This document shows, in pieces, positions 53,726 to 62,405 of a DNA stretch of 64,000 bases; the stretch's first letter is position 1, and each line of letters starts with the position of its first letter. Location: positions 1 through 64,000 of the forward strand of contig JACMOC010000083.1 in the NCBI GenBank assembly GCA_014378195.1, read 5' to 3'. The notes beneath the pieces were generated by a model that worked only from the letters and a program-made list of their open reading frames with translations, had not been told where the DNA came from and did no database searches. Made by a program: the position numbers and the translations under genes. The stretch comes from Oligoflexus sp. Lineage in GTDB: Bacteria > Bdellovibrionota_B > Oligoflexia > Oligoflexales > Oligoflexaceae.

Positions 53726-54019
53726 ATGCAGATCCCAATTGAATCGATAAGTCCCGAAACCTTGAAACGAGTTGTCGAGGAATTTGTCACGCGAGAAGGC
53801 ACTGACTATGGCGTGAGTGCTAACGATCTGCAGACGAAAGTCGAGCAGGTGCTGCGTCTGCTAAAAAAAGGCGACGCTCTTTTGTGTTTTGATACGGAGA
53901 CCGAGTCATGTCATATCGTGCCGAAGAATCATCCTATGTTTCGGGAATTGTCGCGCCAGCACAAAGAACCAAGGTATCAAGTTGATGGAAACGGCAAAGA
54001 CGACCTCAGCCTGAGCTGA
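53726..54019 (+). CDS. Small soluble protein of unknown function
   Basis: A 97-residue protein from the ATG at 53726, with GGAGGGGGG upstream. It is acidic-basic balanced, with an N-terminal helix-rich part (ISPETLKRVVEEFV, DLQTKVEQVLRLL) resembling the YheU/DUF1993 class of small UPF proteins. YheU-like (UPF0270) proteins share IPxxxLSPETLxxLIEEFVTREGTDYG, which this matches well at residues 2-26, so the family name UPF0270 is likely. The function of UPF0270 is not known. Confidence 0.75.
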   Translation: MQIPIESISPETLKRVVEEFVTREGTDYGVSANDLQTKVEQVLRLLKKGDALLCFDTETESCHIVPKNHPMFRELSRQHKEPRYQVDGNGKDDLSLS

Positions 54020-54054
54020 GATCGTCTCGAATGTACTTAAAGGTTTAGAGATAA

Positions 54055-55359
54055 TTACTGAACAGATGATGATTTCGCACCAGAGCTGCCTGCATCTTTG
54101 TTAGCAGCGGTATTACTGCTGTTCATGCTGCTACTGCTGCTTCCACCCAGACTGGATTGGCTGCTGCTTCCGCCCACACTCGACTGGTTGCCGTTGTTTT
54201 TTAGTGACATATCCGAGGATTTACCATCATTCATACGGCTAGAAGAGCTTGACGGCATGTTGTTTCTTGAATCATTGCCCTGGCTCTGATTCTGAGTCGC
54301 TCGAAGTTGGTTATGAACTTCGGTCACGCCCATTATAGTTTCAATCAGATCCTCGATAATGCGTTTTTCGCGGCGATCCTCAACAGTTCCTGTCAAGGTC
54401 ACTTCACCACCGCTGACTTTGATTTCAACTTCCGACGGATCAACGTGCGGAGCGTGTGTAAGTAGATCCGAGATTTCATCTTTAATACGTTCGTCCGAAC
54501 GTTTGTAGCCCTTGGGGGCTTTGCCTGATTTGCTGCTCATGTGTTGTTCGGCATGAGACCATGGGGTGGTACCGGATTGTGATGTTCCCATCGATGGGCT
54601 TGAGAAAGAGTTGCCCCAATCCGATGTGTTTGCCCGTTGAGAACTAGAATCCGATCCATATGATGATGGATTATAGCTTTGGCTACCATATTGGTTGGGG
54701 CTGTACGCTGAAGATTGGCCTCCGTACTGGCTGGGGCTATAAGAAGACTGCCCTCCGAAGTTCTGACCGTAGCTGCTACCGCTTCCCATATTTCCGCCAG
54801 CGTATTGGCCACTGCTGCTGTGTCCGTTGCCGTATTGAGAATTCTGGCTATAACCTTGAGCCCCATAACCACTTGAGCCTACGCCCTGGGAACTGCCCAA
54901 AGAGTGGCTTCCGTAGCCGCTTGGCCCCATTTGATGTTGACTCGAAAGACCACGGCTATTGCTGTCATAGGTGTGTGTGCCCGCATAGCCCTGACCGTAG
55001 TTTCGGCTCTGATCGTTAAAATTGGAGCTACGGCCGAAATTTTGGTAGGGGCTTTGATCGCTGTAGGATGACGATGAACTTGCGCGACCATAGTTTTGGC
55101 TCTGGTCACGATTGAAGTCAGACGAATTTCGGCCTTGGTCGCGATAATAGTCTGAGCCTGAGTGGCTTTGGCTGCCATAAACACTATAAGGGGAATTTTT
55201 AGTATATTTGTTGAAGCGATCATGTTCAGAATCATCACGCGAATTCCGTTCGTCACGATCCGTCCGTTCGTCATCTTCAGACCAGCGCGAAAAACGATCG
55301 GTGTTTGGTTGCAAGCGACGCGATTGCTGATTGTTCTCATTGTAATAGTTGCGGTCCAT
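54055..55359 (-). CDS. SYGQ-rich low-complexity protein with BON domain
   Basis: A 434-residue protein without a signal peptide. The first 60 residues are highly charged (Arg/Asp/Glu/Asn). Residues about 60-270 form a low-complexity region of Ser, Tyr, Gly, Gln and Asn with repeated SYG, QYG and YGSQ units, closely resembling in composition the prion-like domain of animal FUS/EWS proteins. A BON domain follows at about 288-350 (RIKDEISDLLTHAP, EVTLTGTVEDR, VTEVHNQLRA). The tail is Ser/Asn rich. BON domains bind phospholipid or other partners in envelope-stress proteins. No terminator seen. The upstream region has no clear promoter. Confidence 0.82.
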   Translation of the reverse strand: MDRNYYNENNQQSRRLQPNTDRFSRWSEDDERTDRDERNSRDDSEHDRFNKYTKNSPYSVYGSQSHSGSDYYRDQGRNSSDFNRDQSQNYGRASSSSSYSDQSPYQNFGRSSNFNDQSRNYGQGYAGTHTYDSNSRGLSSQHQMGPSGYGSHSLGSSQGVGSSGYGAQGYSQNSQYGNGHSSSGQYAGGNMGSGSSYGQNFGGQSSYSPSQYGGQSSAYSPNQYGSQSYNPSSYGSDSSSQRANTSDWGNSFSSPSMGTSQSGTTPWSHAEQHMSSKSGKAPKGYKRSDERIKDEISDLLTHAPHVDPSEVEIKVSGGEVTLTGTVEDRREKRIIEDLIETIMGVTEVHNQLRATQNQSQGNDSRNNMPSSSSSRMNDGKSSDMSLKNNGNQSSVGGSSSQSSLGGSSSSSMNSSNTAANKDAGSSGAKSSSVQ

Positions 55360-55575
55360 AATTGAGATCCTTTGTCAGTCACGTTTGGTTAGAATACCTT
55401 TGGGACTCATAGTCTCGAGTCTCAAACAAACGATACGTCCATGCGTAAAACGCCGGCTATACGTAATTAACCTGAGCCTTATTTGCCCAAGCCTCAGAAA
55501 GCGCTGAAGGGAAAGGGGTAGGGCGGGTCATCAAAGCTCAAATAAAAATATCGCGAAATTTTAGTCAAGACTTCT

Positions 55576-55601
55576 AAAGGCACCTCGGATGAGGTGCCTT
55601 T
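55576..55601. terminator. Perfect hairpin past S1/P1 nuclease gene
   Basis: Eleven perfect pairs AAAGGCACCTC/GAGGTGCCTTT around GGAT. It lies between the minus-strand nuclease gene (stop 55626) and the upstream side of the BON gene. Its T-tail is short. Confidence 0.55.
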
Positions 55602-55625
55602 GGCCAATCATGGAAAGAATGAGGA

Positions 55626-56759
55626 TTAGGACTTAGTGTGAGGAAGATAACGAAGTGGGATAAAGTCAGGTTTAACGTCGTAGTGGTAGGAATGATAGAA
55701 ACTCATGTCGGGTTTTCCGCCTTGCTGCCAGGTATCCAGCCAGATACGTGAAAGGGCATCGGCACCGGCAGCGAGACGGAGGATGATTAAGTTACGAAAT
55801 GATCCGCGCGTCTCGAGAGCGTCTCTTCGCTTGGCTTTTTGGCCCTTACCGTGTCCCCCTTCGCCGTTTCGACCCGACACGCTTTTTTCCAGAAGCGAAT
55901 ATTGACGATCCATCTGCTCGAGGAGAGGCAGTTTTTCGTGGCTATCGAGCGCGAGTTCCCAGGCCATTTGAAGGTAGTTGTGGGGATGCCTTGCAAAACG
56001 CTCGGCCATGGGCTGATGCCGCTGTGCTTCGTCCAATACCACCGCTTCAAGATCGAGGGGCAGACTATCGACGATTTCGCTTTCAAAATAGCCGTGCAGA
56101 CCGCCCTGACCGAGGTCCCAGGCATCATAATCTTTGGCTGTATGTTCGGGGTTCGAGAGATCGCCAACAAAGTGGGAAAGGATGCCCATGGTGAGTATCA
56201 CGCGTTCGATCACTGCATCGCGTTTGGCTCCATTGTCGCCGGTCTGGGCTTCAAGGGACTTCATTTCCTTAAAGGACTGAACCAAATCCTGACTCAGTGT
56301 TTCGATGCGGAAGGGAGCGTGACCAGACTTTTGAAGTCTTTCATCGTCCGACTTTCCATTGTCGCAAGGAACATCCTTGGATTTTTTTGCGCAATTTGCA
56401 TCGAGGGCCTTAAGGAACTCGGCGACGTTTTGAGGTAAATCGGCGGCTTTGGGCAGCGAGCCTGGGGGAAGGATATATTCCATGTCCACGAAGTGACTTG
56501 GACTGCTCGACTTGTCAAGTTCGGGTCCCAACGATCGCCAAACGATATCCGGAACATTCGCGAGGTGACCTAGCATGTTTTCTTTTCGCTGCAAAAAAGC
56601 CCCGAATTTGGCTGTTTCTGGATCTTTGCTGTCCGCGAGGAGGCGAGTCGCAACGCGCGTGACGCCGTCGTGCCCTCTCTCGCCCCAGGCAAAAGCCGAA
56701 GGCGAGACAGCACAGTAGGAAAATGCGAGTGAAAAAATCGATGCGAATACACGCTTCAT
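55626..56759 (-). CDS. S1/P1-type zinc nuclease
   Basis: A 377-residue exported enzyme. The signal peptide is cleaved after SAFA, giving a mature N-terminal Trp (residue 25) as required: its amino group and carbonyl bind zinc. His30 is position 6 of the mature chain, as in P1 nuclease. Further ligands are Asp71 in NVPDIVW, His89 in PSHFVD, His and Asp in LSHFVGDLSNPEH, and His and Glu in LHGYFESE. It degrades single-stranded DNA and RNA in the periplasm or outside. Two insertions around 120-170 and 300-330 are Lys/Gly rich. Confidence 0.85.
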   Translation of the reverse strand: MKRVFASIFSLAFSYCAVSPSAFAWGERGHDGVTRVATRLLADSKDPETAKFGAFLQRKENMLGHLANVPDIVWRSLGPELDKSSSPSHFVDMEYILPPGSLPKAADLPQNVAEFLKALDANCAKKSKDVPCDNGKSDDERLQKSGHAPFRIETLSQDLVQSFKEMKSLEAQTGDNGAKRDAVIERVILTMGILSHFVGDLSNPEHTAKDYDAWDLGQGGLHGYFESEIVDSLPLDLEAVVLDEAQRHQPMAERFARHPHNYLQMAWELALDSHEKLPLLEQMDRQYSLLEKSVSGRNGEGGHGKGQKAKRRDALETRGSFRNLIILRLAAGADALSRIWLDTWQQGGKPDMSFYHSYHYDVKPDFIPLRYLPHTKS

Positions 56760-56768
56760 AGTAGGTCC

Positions 56769-58388
56769 TTAATTCAAGGTCGATACAGTGAGACCATCGG
56801 CCAAAGCATTTTCAAGAACAGCACGTCCGATTTTCAAACCGTCAAGTGCGGCGGATACGATGCCGCCTGCAAAGCCTGCGCCTTCGCCGGCCGGAAATAA
56901 TCCAGGATGACTGACCGATTGGAGTGTCGCGTCCCGGAACATAACAATCGGCGCCGACGTCTTTGTTTCGACACCGGCGACTATCGCATCTTCGGCAATG
57001 AAGCCGCGCATGCGCTTGTTATATTCGTCGAGTGCGCCGCGGAGTGGCTCAACAACAAAACTGGGTAGTATCTGATCGAGTCGAGCCGGCGTAACGCCTG
57101 GTTTGTAACTCGACTTCATTTCCCCTTTACTCAACTTGCCTTTAATAAAGTCGCCAAGACGTTGAGCCGGTGTGAAATAGTTTCCGCCTCCCGCTGCAAA
57201 AGCGGCTTTTTCGATGGCAGCCTGAAAATGCATGCCGTCGAGCGGATGGCCTTTATAGAAATCCTCACGCATGACATTCACAACGACAGCAGCATTTGCG
57301 AAACCGCTGTTCCGTGAGTGGTAACTCATGCCATTGATCGCCAAGTGACCCTCTTGAGCGTTAGTCGGCAAAAGGTTGCCACCGGGGCACATACAGAATG
57401 TCCAAACGCCTCGCCCTTGTGACTGTGCAGCAAGTTTATATTCGGCGGCCGGAAGGAGTGTGCAGCTGCCATATTGAATTTTGTTAATAAGCTCCTGGGG
57501 ATGCTCAAACCGAGCACCGATTGCGAAGGGTTTCGGACCGATAGCCAGGCCTTTGTCGTAGAGCATCTGGTAAGTTTCGCGTGCGCTGTGACCGATAGCC
57601 ATAACAAGGTGGTCGGTGTCCAGGGTTGTGCCATCGTGGAGATGCACTTTATATCGCGCGTCGGTTCCGGCCTCGAAATTAACGAGGCGTTTTTTGAATA
57701 AAAACTTGGTGCCGAGACTTTCCAGATGAAGCCGTGTCCGACGAGCGATCTGCATGAGGTAGTCTGTTCCAATATGCGGATGAGCTTCGTAGAGGATACT
57801 GTCCGGCGCACCAAAACGGACCCATTGTTCAAAGAGGTAACGAATCAGAGGATGATTTCGACCGCAGGTTAATTTGCCGTCGGAAAACGTGCCGGCTCCC
57901 CCTTCTCCGTAGCAGTAGTTGCTCTCGTCATTAAAAACGCTGCTTCTTTGCAAGCGATGAACGGTACGCATGCGATCCTCGACCGCTTCACCCCGTTCAA
58001 CCACGATGCAAGGCTGGCCAAGTTCGGCAAGGACCAGGGCGGCAAAGGTCCCTGCAGGACCGCTACCAATGATTACGGGAGGATGTCGAAAGGTTTTATT
58101 CTTGAAATCAATGTCTTCTGTGGGGTGATAACGGGCTTTTTCTTCGTAGTTTTCAAGCTTCTCTGTTGTCGTCCGCAGGAGCGCTTCGTCGTCGCGTGTG
58201 ACGAGGCGTAACTGATAATGATGCGTAATTGCCGACTTTTTACGAGCATCAAGCGATTTTTTTAGTATTTCAAGTTCGAGTATGTCGTCGCTTGGAATGC
58301 CGAGATCAACGGCGACAAGATCCCGAATATCGGCACCAAGGTTCGATTCATTGAGAGGAACTGTAAATTGCTTGTATATGAGACTCAT
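56769..58388 (-). CDS. COG2509-type FAD-dependent protein
   Basis: A 539-residue flavoprotein (uncharacterised FAD-dependent dehydrogenase family COG2509) from the ATG at 58388. The dinucleotide-binding motif is IIGSGPAGTFAAL at about 105-117, preceded by about 100 residues typical of the family. Later blocks are NYCYGEGGAGTFSDGKLTCGR, APDSILYEAHPHIGTDYL and PAGEGAGFAGGIVSAALDG. It is cytosolic. The reaction has not been established in the family. It lies nine bases from the end of the S1/P1 nuclease gene on the same strand. Confidence 0.9.
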   Translation of the reverse strand: MSLIYKQFTVPLNESNLGADIRDLVAVDLGIPSDDILELEILKKSLDARKKSAITHHYQLRLVTRDDEALLRTTTEKLENYEEKARYHPTEDIDFKNKTFRHPPVIIGSGPAGTFAALVLAELGQPCIVVERGEAVEDRMRTVHRLQRSSVFNDESNYCYGEGGAGTFSDGKLTCGRNHPLIRYLFEQWVRFGAPDSILYEAHPHIGTDYLMQIARRTRLHLESLGTKFLFKKRLVNFEAGTDARYKVHLHDGTTLDTDHLVMAIGHSARETYQMLYDKGLAIGPKPFAIGARFEHPQELINKIQYGSCTLLPAAEYKLAAQSQGRGVWTFCMCPGGNLLPTNAQEGHLAINGMSYHSRNSGFANAAVVVNVMREDFYKGHPLDGMHFQAAIEKAAFAAGGGNYFTPAQRLGDFIKGKLSKGEMKSSYKPGVTPARLDQILPSFVVEPLRGALDEYNKRMRGFIAEDAIVAGVETKTSAPIVMFRDATLQSVSHPGLFPAGEGAGFAGGIVSAALDGLKIGRAVLENALADGLTVSTLN

Positions 58389-58584
58389 GCTGGACACTCG
58401 TTTGGAATTGAGGGCCTGACTATAGGCTCAAAAGCTTATCTGTCAAATGAAAAGATGCAAAAGGACGCGGATCGGCTATTTCCCTAAATTTAGTCAGTAT
58501 TTGCCTGGGCTTTCGGAGGCTGCCGAGATGACTTTTCGGATTACTCACGGTGGATTGCGAAGATCTTTGAAATTATTTAAGAAC

Positions 58585-58613
58585 TTGACCTAATGCGGTA
58601 AAAAACTTATACA
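58585..58613 (+). promoter_or_regulatory. Sigma-70-type promoter of the exported-protein operon
   Basis: TTGACC (58585-58590), a 17-base spacer and TATACA (58608-58613). The best promoter match I saw in the window, 100 bases before the beta-barrel gene. Confidence 0.65.
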
Positions 58614-58713
58614 GCGCAGGTCAATCTGACAAGATCGTTCTCACGGGTTTTTTCCAAAGTGAATCGATAGTCGAACCTTGGAAAACTCGCTGTTTCAGTT
58701 CAAGGGATAGACC

Positions 58714-60159
58714 ATGAATCTCAATCGCTTGTGGGCTCCGGTATGCATGACCTTGTTTGCGACCAATTTGCATGCTCAAACAGTGTCTCGGCCAGCAGCG
58801 GACTCGACACAGCCGACCGTTCCGGAGCAACTGTCTTATCCCTCGTTCCACGCTAATTCATTTGTCGGTCCTGTCAAAAAAGAGGCTGCGCCTCTTGAAA
58901 AAGTTTACATGGACTACTTCGAATATAAACAACGCGCCTTCAGCTCATCGGAAAATATCAGTCTTGGCGATCGCGCAAAAATTGATAGCGTTATGGGCTA
59001 TTGGTTTAGCCGCGACACTTCAATGCGATTCCGGATGGATATCGATCCGGACAAGTATGGCGACACTCAGAACAATACCTCACGCTTTAACCTCCGTCTC
59101 TTTCATCGCTACGATCGCCTTGAATTTCAGGCCGATCTTTTGCTCGACGGCGATAAGGGAGGCCATGGTGGGACCAGTATTGGGCCTGATACAACGTCCA
59201 AAGAATCCTGGATCGCCTACAGACCATGGGATTCGGTCCGCATGGTCCTCAGGCCTTATGACTTAGGAACCGAAATTGGCCAAGCTTTCCGCACCCTTGA
59301 TGTGGCTCGCGTCTATTACATAAACGGAACACCAGCTTACATTTCCAATCTTCCCATCGAAAACGAATCCATTCGTTCGAAGACCGTCGGCGGTCTCGAG
59401 GTGCAATGGGTTCCGACAACAGAACTAACTTTTTACGCTGGCGTTGGGTCCACAAGCTTCTTCTACCCCACCAACTCCGACTTCAGCATCGAACAAAATG
59501 CGGCGTCTGAAAGCTGGAAAGCTAAGGAAGACAGGGCTTACAAGGCTGGAATCGTTTACAAAAATGACACCCAGAATTTTGTAACAGAATACGCCACCCA
59601 TATGAACTCAGCCGAAACCGGAGCCCTGCTCGATTCGGCATTGTCCTTGCAATATAACGTGTGGATGGGGAATTTTGTCGGCAACGTCGAGTGGACCGCG
59701 TCGCGTGCCGGAACGGAAGCCTATCGTTTAGGAAGCGATGGCGCCTGGTTCCAGGACACAACCCCCTTCCGTCCTGTCTACTCCGATTATTACGGGAAAA
59801 AACAGGACTGGTTGGGCAAAACAGATAGTGCTGAGTTGATCAAAGCTGGTTGGAAAGTTGGCTCGTGGGTCCCCTACGTTTCCTACAAACATCGCGGTCA
59901 ATACTTTATCGACCGCGAACTGGAGTCGGCTCACAAGCTTAGAACGGCAGATGAAACGGCCTCACACGGTGGCCTTAACATTTACGGTGTAGGCGGGTAC
60001 GTGACCACTGGCAAATTCATTATCCAGCCGGAAGTGGAATTCATGCAGGCGAAAAATGCTGTGTTTGGTTCGGCATCTGACATTCGCGAAGATCGCGTAT
60101 TGTCAGTGCTGAAAAAAGACAACACCGTATTCACCCTGACGACTCGATACTCCTATTGA
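58714..60159 (+). CDS. Predicted outer-membrane beta-barrel protein
   Basis: A 481-residue exported protein with signal peptide cleaved near LHAQ at 22. The mature part has many amphipathic strands with aromatic girdles (MDYFEYKQRAF, FNLRLFHRYDRL, VYYINGTPAYI, WVPYVSYKHRGQYF) and ends in TLTTRYSY, with a terminal aromatic residue as recognised by the BAM machinery. Probably a porin-like or decoration barrel of sixteen or so strands. No exact family recognised. First gene of a three-gene exported-protein set led by a good promoter. Confidence 0.75.
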   Translation: MNLNRLWAPVCMTLFATNLHAQTVSRPAADSTQPTVPEQLSYPSFHANSFVGPVKKEAAPLEKVYMDYFEYKQRAFSSSENISLGDRAKIDSVMGYWFSRDTSMRFRMDIDPDKYGDTQNNTSRFNLRLFHRYDRLEFQADLLLDGDKGGHGGTSIGPDTTSKESWIAYRPWDSVRMVLRPYDLGTEIGQAFRTLDVARVYYINGTPAYISNLPIENESIRSKTVGGLEVQWVPTTELTFYAGVGSTSFFYPTNSDFSIEQNAASESWKAKEDRAYKAGIVYKNDTQNFVTEYATHMNSAETGALLDSALSLQYNVWMGNFVGNVEWTASRAGTEAYRLGSDGAWFQDTTPFRPVYSDYYGKKQDWLGKTDSAELIKAGWKVGSWVPYVSYKHRGQYFIDRELESAHKLRTADETASHGGLNIYGVGGYVTTGKFIIQPEVEFMQAKNAVFGSASDIREDRVLSVLKKDNTVFTLTTRYSY

Positions 60160-60205
60160 TTTTGATCTGTACGGTATGGGAACGGAACTCTTGAAAGGAA
60201 TACCT

Positions 60206-62344
60206 ATGAAGTCGATCCGTAAACTTTTAGTTGCCCTCGCGCTCGGTCTTGCCACTCTTCAGGGTGCGTGCTCGAAAGATGACGTAAAACCTGTGGCAAA
60301 CGGTCAGCAGAATCAATATGTCGACGAGCTTTATGCGCTTGTGAAAAGCGTGGAGAGGGATCTTTCCCAAGGTTATCTCCTTCATAATGCCACCGATCGC
60401 GAGAAGAAGAGTTTCCAGGACGTCCTTTACGAGATCAAAGTCGGCACGATGCGTCTAAAACGTGACCCGAATGATGCGGAGGCTCTCACTTCGCTTTATA
60501 TTGCATCTCAGTCTTACAACACGCTCAGCATCCTAGATATCGACGCCTCGCAGCTCAGCGCTCTCAAAGCAAAACTCCTTGAAACGGTCGATGCGATTGC
60601 ACACATGCAAGGCAAAACGCTGAACAATCTGGAACGCATCCTGTTTGAGCAACTCTTTACTTACGATTTGGCACCTTTTACTGCTTACAATGAGGCCGGG
60701 AAATCAGGTTGGGTCAAAAGCAATCATGAGAAAATCAGTTACGCCTACGTGAGTTCTCCCAGCGCTAACAGCTGGTTGATGTCGCCCGTTCTGGATTTGA
60801 CGAAGGTGACCAACCCAAGCTTTCGTATGAGCCAAGCGGTGAGCAACCGGAGCAATCCTATCGATAGCTCAGTCTTTTTCCAAGTTTCTGCCGACTACAC
60901 GGGCGGTAATCCCAATAACGCGACCTGGGAAACTTTGCATATCGATCGCCTACCAGACGGAAGTGGTTTCACAGTCGTTGACACAGAAAACGTGAGTCTG
61001 AAACGCTATGAAGGCAAAAAAATAGTTTTGGCGTTCCACTACAAAACAGGCTCAACGAGTTATCCGATCTGGCAAATAAACTCCTTTGACTTGCTTGGCG
61101 GCGGAACATTTAGTACGGCGCCCTTGAGCCTCGTAGGATCGGCCGGTAATGAAGGGGCTAATGCACCGACGGTTGCTGCGGGACCAACTAACGGGGCAAT
61201 CAAATGCTCTGGCGCGACTGCTCAGAATGCCTTTAGTTTTCAGTTTGGCAAAGATTTCACCGGAAACTTTACGGCTATCGATCCAACGGCGTCAATTACT
61301 GCCGTAGTTACCAACTACGCTGGTGTTGTGCGGTTCTCGGGCTACGCGAACGCAACGACCCCTGTTAAGCTGGGTACGACTTGGCTTGTGAGCAAGGATA
61401 TCAATCTTTCGGCAACGAAGGACGCCTGTCTTTCTCTCTCGGAAGATATATATCTCGGTAAAAAGGCGACTTCAGTCGACTTAAGTAATCTCGAAGTATT
61501 AGTCTCGACCAATTATGCGGGCGACGTAAAAACTGCAATATGGAAAACAGTTCCATTGAAAGACCGTAAGGCGGCCACCGGGCTAGTCAATGCCACAGCT
61601 TTTGCACCGAAGGCTTCGGTTGTATCGCTTAAGAACCTTGTTGGGGATGGGGCTGCTAAGGTCACAGTAGCGTTCAAATACACAGTTCCATCGCTCGATA
61701 GCGATCCAGCCTGGTGGGGCGTTGCAGATCTGACTGTAGCTGCTACGCCGACGGCTGAAACGCCGGTTGTCAACTCAACGACTCCAACAACACCTGTCCC
61801 AGTGACGGCAGTGCCCGTCGATACGGAAACAGGTCATCCGTTTGCAATCGGTCAACTGATCGGCACGACTTGGGAATCTACGTGTTACCGCTATGCCGCA
61901 ACGGGTGATTACTCCAAAAAATATTGGGAGTTCACTGCTGAGTCCTTGACCTCGCTTGTGATCAAATACAGCGACACCGCGTGTTCAACTTTATCTCGAA
62001 ACGCAGACGGTACACCGAACGTCGGAACACCTTGGGTATACTCTGGGGCGACAGCTACTGCTCTCAGCGGCAACTGGGCTGTGGTCTCAGCAAACTGCGC
62101 AACAGGATGCTCGAGCCCTCTTCAGGAGGCCCTGAGACTTTCCGGCGATCACCTGAACTCGGCATCAAAAATAAAAAATGCGACACCCGATGCTTATTAC
62201 ACGGCCGACGGGAAGTTCACGGTCTACTCGAAGGTTGCAACCCCTACAAAGCTCAGCGATCTGGCGGCCAGTTTAGGGACACTCCCAGTACCGGCTCCTG
62301 CCGAAGCCCCAACGGTCCCAGTCGCTGCAGTTCCAGCGCCTTAA
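60206..62344 (+). CDS. Lipoprotein with choice-of-anchor J and Ig-like regions
   Basis: A 712-residue lipoprotein from the ATG at 60206 (frame reaches 60176) with lipobox LQGAC, Cys22. A helical first domain (30-150) has imelysin-like spacing. A choice-of-anchor J-type beta-sandwich follows at about 155-315 (WLMSPVLDLTK, FFQVSADYTGG, PIWQINSFDLLGGG), then a duplicated beta-sandwich region with internal repeats. A C-terminal small barrel contains GTTWESTCYRY, and the end is Pro/Ala-rich. The layout fits surface adhesins or structural nuclease partners. It lies between the beta-barrel gene and the nuclease gene. Confidence 0.75.
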   Translation: MKSIRKLLVALALGLATLQGACSKDDVKPVANGQQNQYVDELYALVKSVERDLSQGYLLHNATDREKKSFQDVLYEIKVGTMRLKRDPNDAEALTSLYIASQSYNTLSILDIDASQLSALKAKLLETVDAIAHMQGKTLNNLERILFEQLFTYDLAPFTAYNEAGKSGWVKSNHEKISYAYVSSPSANSWLMSPVLDLTKVTNPSFRMSQAVSNRSNPIDSSVFFQVSADYTGGNPNNATWETLHIDRLPDGSGFTVVDTENVSLKRYEGKKIVLAFHYKTGSTSYPIWQINSFDLLGGGTFSTAPLSLVGSAGNEGANAPTVAAGPTNGAIKCSGATAQNAFSFQFGKDFTGNFTAIDPTASITAVVTNYAGVVRFSGYANATTPVKLGTTWLVSKDINLSATKDACLSLSEDIYLGKKATSVDLSNLEVLVSTNYAGDVKTAIWKTVPLKDRKAATGLVNATAFAPKASVVSLKNLVGDGAAKVTVAFKYTVPSLDSDPAWWGVADLTVAATPTAETPVVNSTTPTTPVPVTAVPVDTETGHPFAIGQLIGTTWESTCYRYAATGDYSKKYWEFTAESLTSLVIKYSDTACSTLSRNADGTPNVGTPWVYSGATATALSGNWAVVSANCATGCSSPLQEALRLSGDHLNSASKIKNATPDAYYTADGKFTVYSKVATPTKLSDLAASLGTLPVPAPAEAPTVPVAAVPAP

Positions 62345-62353
62345 TTCTTGGTC

Positions 62354-62377
62354 GAAGGGGCAATCTTGCCCCTTTTG
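62354..62377 (+). terminator. Hairpin between lipoprotein and nuclease genes
   Basis: Perfect arms AAGGGGCAA/TTGCCCCTT around TC followed by TTGG. It could attenuate transcription into the nuclease gene. Confidence 0.6.
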
Positions 62378-62405
62378 GTTATTCCTGGCTTACGCGGAGA
62401 AGCAC

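Noticed and set aside
54098-55365. Several frames of 60-170 residues within the SYGQ-rich gene
   Set aside because: They are other-frame readings of a biased repeat sequence.
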